Position numbers and translations under genes: made by a program
The notes under the pieces: model-generated
Told to the model about the DNA's origin: nothing
What the model saw: only the letters and a program-made list of their open reading frames with translations
Database searches by the model: none
Part shown: positions 17,321 to 23,987 of the stretch, piece by piece
Position numbering within the stretch: position 1 is the stretch's first letter
Layout of the letters: the number at the start of each line of letters is the position of its first letter
Origin: Microvirga rosea
GTDB taxonomy: Bacteria; Pseudomonadota; Alphaproteobacteria; Rhizobiales; Beijerinckiaceae
NCBI RefSeq assembly: GCF_020595095.1
Contig: NZ_JAJDOP010000017.1
Location: 1 to 50,226 of the forward strand
Direction of reading: 5' to 3'
DNA length: 50,226 bases

Positions 17321-18175
17321 ATGCGTATGAACACTCAAGAAACGCCTGCTTCTGAACTTCCGGTTCGGCAAATCACTCTTGGTCAGGATACTTTCCCCTA
17401 TATTGACGTCGGATCCGGCTCTCCCGTCGTGTTCCTGCATGGCGCGCTCGGCGATCTGAGAACGTGGCGCCGGCAATGTGCTGCTCTGTCGGGCCGCTTC
17501 CGTTGTATTGCCTATACACAGAGGTACTTTGGCACTTCCCCTTGGCGGACGAACGGGCCAGCTTTCGGCACGGGCACACACGCTGACGATCTCATGACGT
17601 TCTGCGAAGGTCTCGGCGTCGGGCCGGTGGCGCTTGTCGCTTGGTCATATGCCGGACATGTGGCGCTTCAAGCGGCATCCCGGCGTCCTGAACTGTTCAA
17701 TCGGATCTTCATTTATGAGCCTGGCGTGCCGAGCTACACGACCGACAGTGACGAACTTGCCGCTTTCGGGCGCGATGCAGAGGCCATGTTCGGCCCCATT
17801 TTCCAAGCGGTGGGCAGGGGCGACACCAGAGAAGCCGTGCGCCTGCTGATCGACGGCTCGGGCGGTGAGGGCTATTTTGAGAAGCAAACTGTCGAGTGCC
17901 GACAGATTGAGTTAGATAGTGCTCACACCATGCCCTTGCTCCTGGCTCAGGCTGCACCGCCATATCTGAGTTGCGACGACCTCAGCAGTCTGCAGATGCC
18001 GGTTTCGATCGCCTGGGGAGAGGCTACGAGGCCTATCTTCAAGATCACGTCACGGGCGGCAGCCCGTTGTCTCAGCAAGAGCCGGCACATGGAGGTGCCA
18101 GGCGTTGGCCATCTCTGGCCCGATCAAGACCCAAAGGGGTTTTCTGAGCTGGTGGGAAAGTGGCTCGATAGCTGA
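17321..18175 (+). CDS. Alpha/beta hydrolase
   Basis: The 284-residue product has the alpha/beta hydrolase pattern: VVFLHGALGD (oxyanion-hole HG, residues 40-41), the nucleophile elbow VAWSYAGHVAL with Ser109, and a C-terminal VPGVGHLWPDQDP carrying the catalytic His. ATG 17321 or 17327 follows an AAGAAGAA ribosome binding site. It is last of the plus-strand catabolic genes, 61 bp after the MFS gene, and could hydrolyse an ester or amide form of the cluster's substrate. The precise reaction cannot be read. Confidence 0.83.
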   Translation: MRMNTQETPASELPVRQITLGQDTFPYIDVGSGSPVVFLHGALGDLRTWRRQCAALSGRFRCIAYTQRYFGTSPWRTNGPAFGTGTHADDLMTFCEGLGVGPVALVAWSYAGHVALQAASRRPELFNRIFIYEPGVPSYTTDSDELAAFGRDAEAMFGPIFQAVGRGDTREAVRLLIDGSGGEGYFEKQTVECRQIELDSAHTMPLLLAQAAPPYLSCDDLSSLQMPVSIAWGEATRPIFKITSRAAARCLSKSRHMEVPGVGHLWPDQDPKGFSELVGKWLDS

Positions 18176-18412
18176 GCAGGACGGCAATTGATCTTACCTG
18201 GAATTCGAACCGGGCATACCGGCGATGGAACATACCAGATAGATGCTAGGAGAGGATCCAGTCTACTCATCACTCACTTGTAATCTGGACCGGGTTTGAC
18301 TGGCTTCGTTTCGGAAACTTGAGAAGGGCATACCGAAGCCCGTCGAATGAATCATTCAGATTGCAAGACCTAAGGGTTGATTGGCGAAACGGACTTTGCC
18401 TATCGCTGCAGC

Positions 18413-19249
18413 TCAGCCGAGCTGGACTTTCCAAAAATCGAGAACGGCTTCGACTTCAGTCTTCGGATAGTGGAGGTAGTCGGCATTCGCGAGGTCGCTC
18501 CGCATCTTCTCCTTGCGCCTCTCAATTTCGCGCTTAATCCGGGCGGTGAAGGGCGCCGTCCCGGGCGGCAGCACCCCCGGACGATCAGGACTCGGCCAGC
18601 TTGCAGGATAGTCGGTTGGGATCCAGCCTGTGCGGACCTGATCCGCCTGCGCCCGCACGCTCTCATGCTCACAGGCCCAGCCGTATAGGTGATAGGAGCA
18701 GACCCGCAGCATCGCCTTGATCTCGGGCACCGTGTCTGTGAAGCCCTTCAACGACGTCGGTAACCAGACCATGTTGGCGACACACGAGAAGAAGCGAGGG
18801 TCCTGGACGACGCTACTTCGCTGCGCGAAAGATGGATCGTCGTAGCCCCAGATGTGGCAGACGGTCCAATTCTTGGGTCTCGGCAACGCCACATCGAGCG
18901 CTGCGAGCAATGCGTTGAGTGCCGCGACATTCCCTTCGAACTTGTCGGCAGTGACACCCGTCGCCTTACGTGTGTTTGTGTATCGCCGTGTCCAGCTCGC
19001 GTCATAGAGCGGACGCCCACGCGCCGTATGAGGCGCCCATACCGGCAATGCCTTGAACGTATCGGGGTGGACCCAGCGCGCGGTTCGCTCGATCAACTCG
19101 ACGATCGCTGGGATATCCTCTCGCAGCACGGCGTTGCCATCAGGCACGAGAAATCCGTTAGCCAAAGGTCTTCCGTCTCTAATTGTGCCCGGCGACCGAG
19201 GCACTCCGATGGAGCATGAACCTCTCCTGTAACACCTATGCGCGGCCAA
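18413..19249 (-). CDS. Hypothetical protein (up to 278 aa)
   Basis: I do not recognise the family. The product has several Trp/Cys-containing blocks (NWTVCHIWGYDDPSF, then RFFSCVANMVWLPTSLKGF, then VCSYHLYGWACEHES), which look conserved and possibly metal-binding, and a charged C-terminal helix (RIKREIERRKEKMRSDLANA). The start is uncertain: the first 25 residues after ATG 19249 are low in recognisable structure, and there may be a later start. It lies alone on the minus strand between the catabolic cluster and unknown plus-strand genes. The 237 bp to its left hold nothing recognised. Confidence 0.55.
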   Translation of the reverse strand: MAAHRCYRRGSCSIGVPRSPGTIRDGRPLANGFLVPDGNAVLREDIPAIVELIERTARWVHPDTFKALPVWAPHTARGRPLYDASWTRRYTNTRKATGVTADKFEGNVAALNALLAALDVALPRPKNWTVCHIWGYDDPSFAQRSSVVQDPRFFSCVANMVWLPTSLKGFTDTVPEIKAMLRVCSYHLYGWACEHESVRAQADQVRTGWIPTDYPASWPSPDRPGVLPPGTAPFTARIKREIERRKEKMRSDLANADYLHYPKTEVEAVLDFWKVQLG

Positions 19250-19558
19250 CGCATCCAGATACGCGGCCGATCGGCTGACCCAATGACGAAGGAGAGCTTA
19301 GGCCGGGCGAGCGGTGCCAAGGGAGAGCTGAGGGCTCATCTAGATCAACAGACAGATGCACTGTCAGTTTCAGAAGACGGTCAGAATAATCTACTTGAAG
19401 GCGCTCCCTTGCGATGTAAGGGACTTTGTTTAAGGTTGAAGGCTCCGACTAGCGCAGCGGAGTTGGCCGGACTTTTGCAGTCGCGTTACGCCAGCGATTT
19501 CTGTGATCATTGGCGTAAGCTGCTCATTGTGTCCGCGGGGCTATAGAAAGAGGTCCGC
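19250..19558. other. Gap without recognised gene
   Basis: These 309 bases lie between divergent unknown genes. An open frame on the plus strand (19238-19546) has no family character and no ribosome binding site. The 3' end holds GAGG at 19551-19554 for the next gene. Nothing else is seen. Confidence 0.5.
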
Positions 19559-19930
19559 ATGAGCCTAATCCCAAAGATTCGCCTTGTGTCCACAAACAGC
19601 AAGCTTCTAAGTGATCAAGTTATTGAGTTTTCTAGTCACAGAAACGCAGTACGATTGCTTGTCAGAGAGTTCTTTGGTGACAATCAATACTCTGGTCAGC
19701 GCCTAATCGGCCTGCGAATAGAGTTTCCAGGAGATGACTTTTCGTCTTGTGAAGCCTTGTTGAACTCAAGTCAGGTGAATCAACTTATCTCGTGCGTGAA
19801 CGAATTGGCTGACATCGCAGAGCAATCGCACTCCGTAAAGCAGCGGACAATATCGAACCCGTTCGGCTCCAGATGGATCGGTCGCTATTTCAATGATATT
19901 TTGATCGGGTACAGGGCGAAAAAGCGATAA
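19559..19930 (+). CDS. Hypothetical protein (123 aa)
   Basis: A small, mostly hydrophilic protein without signal peptide or recognised motif. The start is well supported by GAGG a few bases upstream of ATG. The codon use is AT-richer than in the catabolic cluster to the left, which suggests a different origin. The 290 bp after it are AT-rich, carry no recognised gene, and end at a convergent gene. Confidence 0.6.
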   Translation: MSLIPKIRLVSTNSKLLSDQVIEFSSHRNAVRLLVREFFGDNQYSGQRLIGLRIEFPGDDFSSCEALLNSSQVNQLISCVNELADIAEQSHSVKQRTISNPFGSRWIGRYFNDILIGYRAKKR

Positions 19931-20220
19931 TAAACAAGGAATTCACGATCGGCTATGAGTTTGGAATCAACAGCGCGAGCATCGACCTACGATATAATTC
20001 AAAATATGATGAAGCCTTTATCGTCCTTACATTTTGGTTCACATCTTTAAGCAGTATCATCAGGATTATACCGATCAATCGCGCAAAGCTGTTCGCGTCT
20101 TCGCTGGAGCGACAGATCCAGATCGCGCGAGAGCGTTTCTAAAGGCTTGCAACAGTTCGGTTGTCATATGCAGCAGCTGAAAGTAACGGCTTTAGCCCCG
20201 CGGTGTACGCCCTTTATCAC

Positions 20221-20871
20221 TTAGTTCGAAACTGACGCAGGCACTAGACTACCTCCGTCCCAAGAGAAACGCCCGGCTCGTCTGAACTTCTTCATGATGA
20301 GAGTAAGGGCAGCGATTGCTTCTTCATCAAGAGCTTGCTTGATTTTAGGAACGTTATTTCCAAAGAAGAAGGGGACGTTTCGGACCATTTTGCCGTGTTT
20401 TTGGCACAACGCATCGAACAACCGGAACGAGCGCTGAAACTCCGGGGTCTCGATGCCTGAGAGCAATACAAGCCCTACTCGACGCATGAATTCTTGATGC
20501 GAGAACAAGTGCGTCAGATGGCGCTCAATGTCTTCATCCGCGATCGCAAGCCTGGCTCGAAATTTGTTCTTTACACTGTTAGGAAGGGTAATTGGGAGAG
20601 CGTCGGCATACGCAATCGGGGAACACTCTTGCTGGCGGCATAGCACCTTTAGTTCCCGGGTTGTCAGGCCTATTGTCTGCCCGGCGATGCCGTAGGAGCT
20701 ATTCCAGAATGCACAACGAGGACCTTTTCCATGGTCGAAGTCATAGGTGTCGATCCCAGTGGAAAAGCCAGGATTATCGGAGTTTGGCTCCCGGCCTACG
20801 ACGAGGACGAGATCGAAGTCTTTCTCGAGGGTCTTTCCGTAGACCGCTATTGCCGGATGTGCTTCGCCCAT
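20221..20871 (-). CDS. Hypothetical protein (216 aa)
   Basis: I do not recognise this gene. The N-terminal part contains LVLVVGREPNSDNPGFSTG, reminiscent of the nucleotide- or DNA-binding loop of a Rossmann-like or uracil-DNA-glycosylase-like fold, followed by an aromatic RCAFWNSSYGIAG. The C-terminal half is helical and basic (KIKQALDEEAIAALTLIMKKF). GGGG stands 6 bases before ATG. It follows the HEPN-motif gene on the same strand with a 196-bp gap, so joint expression is possible. Assignment to the glycosylase fold is only an impression. Confidence 0.55.
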   Translation of the reverse strand: MGEAHPAIAVYGKTLEKDFDLVLVVGREPNSDNPGFSTGIDTYDFDHGKGPRCAFWNSSYGIAGQTIGLTTRELKVLCRQQECSPIAYADALPITLPNSVKNKFRARLAIADEDIERHLTHLFSHQEFMRRVGLVLLSGIETPEFQRSFRLFDALCQKHGKMVRNVPFFFGNNVPKIKQALDEEAIAALTLIMKKFRRAGRFSWDGGSLVPASVSN

Positions 20872-21067
20872 ATCTGCCCCTTAATTTGCTCTTGAACTGC
20901 ACGGTATCTGAACGGCTAAGGTTCACAAGAGCTCGGCTATAGGACCTGCAAGAAGGCCCAAGCCAGCCGCTGCTCGACCCCTTACAACTTTCGGTAGATA
21001 CGGCGCGGGAGGTATCAGAAAATTCCGGCCCAGTACCAACCAGTAGTCGAAAAGACGTGAGTTGGGC

Positions 21068-21574
21068 CTATTCATCCTGGTCTAATCTGCCGTGCCGTTC
21101 CAACGTCTTTATCATTGCCGAGTTTGCATTTTTGAAGTTTTCGAGCTGACCTGCCAGACGGTGTTGCCATTTCAGCCCGTGGAATAAGTTGTTCCGAAAA
21201 CGGTACACGATGATGAGAACGGCCGTGACGCAGTCATCAGGGGCGTTAGTCCTCCCCCTGATGACGGTTTCAACAAGGCGGGCGTTATCATTCGACCGAA
21301 GGCAGAGGTTATTGAAGTGCTCTGTTAGGCTTCCATTGTGGAAGTAGCGATCTCGGAAATAGGCCAGTTCGTCGGCGTAAGCGCGAGCATCGAGAGTGCC
21401 GCTCCGATTCCAGGCGTGAACGCAGGCTTGGATCCGAGCCGCGGAGGCATTTGTCCCTAGAATCCGCGCCTCAAAAACGCTCCATATGAGCCCAAACTCC
21501 ATAATTGCGGAGTGTTCATCTGCGGAAAGGGCAGCAAAACCGCGAACATTATCCGTCAACCACTTAAAGCTCAT
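21068..21574 (-). CDS. Hypothetical protein with HEPN-like motif (168 aa)
   Basis: The small helical protein has YRFRNNLFHGLKW near residues 124-136. This contains R127-x4-H132, the Rx4-6H signature seen in HEPN-domain RNases and RNA-binding proteins of toxin-antitoxin and phage-defence systems. GAGG precedes the ATG. No antitoxin of recognised type adjoins it; the next same-strand gene encodes an unknown 216-residue protein. Function as an RNase is an inference from one motif only. Confidence 0.55.
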   Translation of the reverse strand: MSFKWLTDNVRGFAALSADEHSAIMEFGLIWSVFEARILGTNASAARIQACVHAWNRSGTLDARAYADELAYFRDRYFHNGSLTEHFNNLCLRSNDNARLVETVIRGRTNAPDDCVTAVLIIVYRFRNNLFHGLKWQHRLAGQLENFKNANSAMIKTLERHGRLDQDE

Positions 21575-21789
21575 ATCATCCTCAACAGGCGGAAATTCCT
21601 ATGTATTTATGGTATTTCGTACAGCTGCGGAAGGCTCGCAACGCCTTTAAGAAGCGGGCGCCCATGTTGGCCGCGAACAACCTGGCAAAATTCATGTGAC
21701 TAGGCGAGGAGATACCTTGCCTCCCCTCGTGTTCCTTGTATGTTCCCCAGAGAAGGCGGTTAGGTTCGCGATGACACGGCAGGCCTGGG

Positions 21790-22913
21790 ATGACGTTGGT
21801 TGATGCTCTAGACCACCCTCAGGAGGATAGGCAGCAAGGCCAGGGCGGCATCCGGAAGATCATCCATATCGATGCCGACGCATTCTATGCGTCCGTAGAG
21901 CAGCGCGACAATCCGGAACTGCGGGGAAAGCCTGTTGCCGTCGCAGCTCTCGCGCCCGCGGCGTTGTAGCAGCTGCAAGCTATGAGGCTCGGCGCTTTGG
22001 CGTACATTCGGCAATGCCGTCCGTCACCGCGATGCGCAAATGCCCTGAGCTGATCTTCGTAAAGCCGCGGTTCGATGTCTATCGAGAGGTTTCGCTGCAA
22101 ATGCGCGAGATCTTTGCGGAGTATTCCGACCTGGTTGAACCCTTGTCGTTGGACGAGGCATATCTCGACGTCACACACGACTTAAAGGGCATTGGCATCG
22201 CGACTAAGATCGCGGAGGAGATCCGAGCCAGGGTTTTTGATCGCACCCACCTAACTGTTTCGGCAGGCGTGGCTACGTCAAAGTTCCTCGCGAAAATGGC
22301 GTCCGATCAGAACAAGCCAAACGGCATGTTTGTGATACCACCTAACCGCAGCGAAGCGTTTGTGGCGGAGCTGCTCGTGAAGAAGTTTCACGGCGTCGGG
22401 CCGGCGACAGCCGCAAAGATGCACGCGCTGGGAATCTACACAGGCGCCGACTTGAAAACGAAGTCCCTCACATTTCTTGAAGAGCACTTCGGCAAGGCAG
22501 GCGAGAGCTACTATTGGATCGCGCGGGGAATTGATAATCGGCCGGTTCGGCCAAATCGTGCCCGAAAGTCGGTTGGTGCGGAGAATACGTTCGAGCGCGA
22601 TCTGACGGCGTTGGGCGATCTGCAGGAGCAACTCATCCCGATTGTTCGCAAGGTTTGGGAGCATTGCGAAGTACACGGAACTCGCGGGAGGACCGTGACG
22701 CTGAAAGTGAAATATGCCAACTTTGATCAGATCACACGGAGCCGATCGATAATCGGATTGGTTGAATCGCGAGAAGAATTGAACGATATCGCCCAAGGCC
22801 TCCTGCAAGGGATAATGCCGCTGCAAATGGGAGTTCGTCTGCTTGGCGTGACTCTATCTGGTCTCAGCTCTTTGACGCAAGATCAGCATGTCCAAATGCT
22901 TCTAGACCTGTAG
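21790..22913 (+). pseudogene. dinB: DNA polymerase IV (DinB), frameshifted
   Basis: ATG 21790 opens a frame reading RKIIHIDADAFYASVEQRDN and ending KPVAVA at about 21945, then hitting TAG at 21967. The shifted frame from 21945 continues directly with SSARGVVAAASYEARRFGVHSAMP and the rest of DinB. That includes the catalytic SLDEAYLDVT, SAGVATSKFLAKMASD, the FHGVGPATAAKM helix-hairpin-helix and the little-finger domain up to TAG 22911-22913. Comparison with the usual VGG sequence suggests loss of four bases at 21943-21945. Both catalytic acidic sites survive, so the lesion is recent or a sequencing error. The family performs error-prone translesion synthesis. Confidence 0.82.
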
Positions 22914-23107
22914 GGCGACGAAACTTCGAATCCAATTGCGTGCTCCTTCCCGCCTACTCACATGACGCCTTTATGGGACGGCCACTCGGGTTAGACTATT
23001 TAGTGGTATGCAGCCGCACGAGACGTCGCCTGCCGTCGCGCAACCTGCTACACAGTTCGGGAAAAGCGGCTGACTTCGCTCATTGAGCTCCTTCGAGGGG
23101 TGTAACT

Positions 23108-23500
23108 ATGCTCCGGAGTGCCCTGCTCATTTCCCTTTTAGCCGCCCCAGCAGCGAGCCTAGCTCAGAGCGCAAAGATTGTGGTGTTCGACTCTGCATGT
23201 ATCGCGAGAAAAACGAACGAATGCGCTTTGGAGATGAAAAAGCCACAGCATAAGCGCTCCGCGCAGTCGACGTGCCCCGGAGACTCGGAAGCTGCAAATG
23301 ATGGGCTCTGCTACTTCCATCCTGTCGCAGTGTTTTCGATGTGCGAAGCCAAGGCTAAGGCTGAGTTCGACAAAGGCGAGAACTGCGCGCGTGAGATCAA
23401 TATAGAAGCGAAAGTCGATGCTCTTACAAAGCTGATGCGCGACGATTTTGTCGCCGCCCTGCGAGAGATCTTAGCCGAAGCTAAGGGGGAAGACAGATAG
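23108..23500 (+). CDS. Small exported six-cysteine protein (130 aa), paralogue A
   Basis: A Sec signal peptide (MLRSALLISLLAAPAASLAQS) is followed by a mature part with six cysteines in the pattern SAC, NEC, TCPGDS, LCY, MCE, NCA. It ends in a helix (NIEAKVDALTKLMRDDFVAA). The next gene encodes a paralogue with the same six-cysteine order and the same C-terminal helix. GAGGGG precedes the ATG. The family is not recognised. It is first of a three-gene exported-protein operon (9-bp gap to the second gene), so it probably acts in the periplasm or outside the cell with its neighbours. Confidence 0.7.
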   Translation: MLRSALLISLLAAPAASLAQSAKIVVFDSACIARKTNECALEMKKPQHKRSAQSTCPGDSEAANDGLCYFHPVAVFSMCEAKAKAEFDKGENCAREINIEAKVDALTKLMRDDFVAALREILAEAKGEDR

Positions 23501-23508
23501 GGTATACG

Positions 23509-23970
23509 ATGAGGCGGCATCTTACACTGCTAACGTTCATCGCTTTGCCGATAGCGCAGCCGGCTTGGTCGGACGAAGTAAGGGTATTCGACGAAGTGTG
23601 CGTCGCAAAACTTGCAAGAATTTGTATCGTACAGAAGGCCAAGGCGATGCCTTTGCAGCGCAGGGATAATCCCCCAAGTGCGCGTCCTCCGATTGGACGC
23701 TGTCCTCCGGGGTCGGAGTTCTTTGCGCGTAATGAGATTGACGATACCGAACGTTGCATGACCCTCTCCTATCAGGACTATATAGAGTGTACTTCATGGG
23801 CTCGGATGAACTACGCTCTGCCCGGAGCTCAAAGCTGTGAACGAACGATTAAGATTGAAAACCAGTTAGAAGCTCTGACGAAATATCTTCGCGACGATTG
23901 GACCGCCGCAGCTAAGGAGATCTTCAACGAGGCGAAGAGATCCGCAGCCGAGTCTGAAACGCCACGATAG
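23509..23970 (+). CDS. Small exported six-cysteine protein (153 aa), paralogue B
   Basis: The product has a signal peptide (MRRHLTLLTFIALPIAQPAWS) and six cysteines aligned with those of paralogue A (EVC, RIC, RCPPGS, RCM, ECT, SCE). The C-terminal helix KIENQLEALTKYLRDDWTAAA is clearly homologous to the one in paralogue A. The stop codon lies 17 bp before the preferred start of the large third gene. Tandem duplication and divergence of a small disulfide-rich exported protein is directly visible; its function is unknown. Confidence 0.7.
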   Translation: MRRHLTLLTFIALPIAQPAWSDEVRVFDEVCVAKLARICIVQKAKAMPLQRRDNPPSARPPIGRCPPGSEFFARNEIDDTERCMTLSYQDYIECTSWARMNYALPGAQSCERTIKIENQLEALTKYLRDDWTAAAKEIFNEAKRSAAESETPR

Positions 23971-23987
23971 TGCGGGCGAGGCATGCC

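Noticed and set aside
18200..18240. tRNA-like T-loop (GGTTCGAAT on the minus strand)
   Set aside because: The flanking bases do not form a T-stem, and no anticodon arm or acceptor stem can be folded around it.
19238..19546. 102-codon open frame between two unknown genes
   Set aside because: No ribosome binding site, no structural features, and it overlaps the start of the opposite gene.
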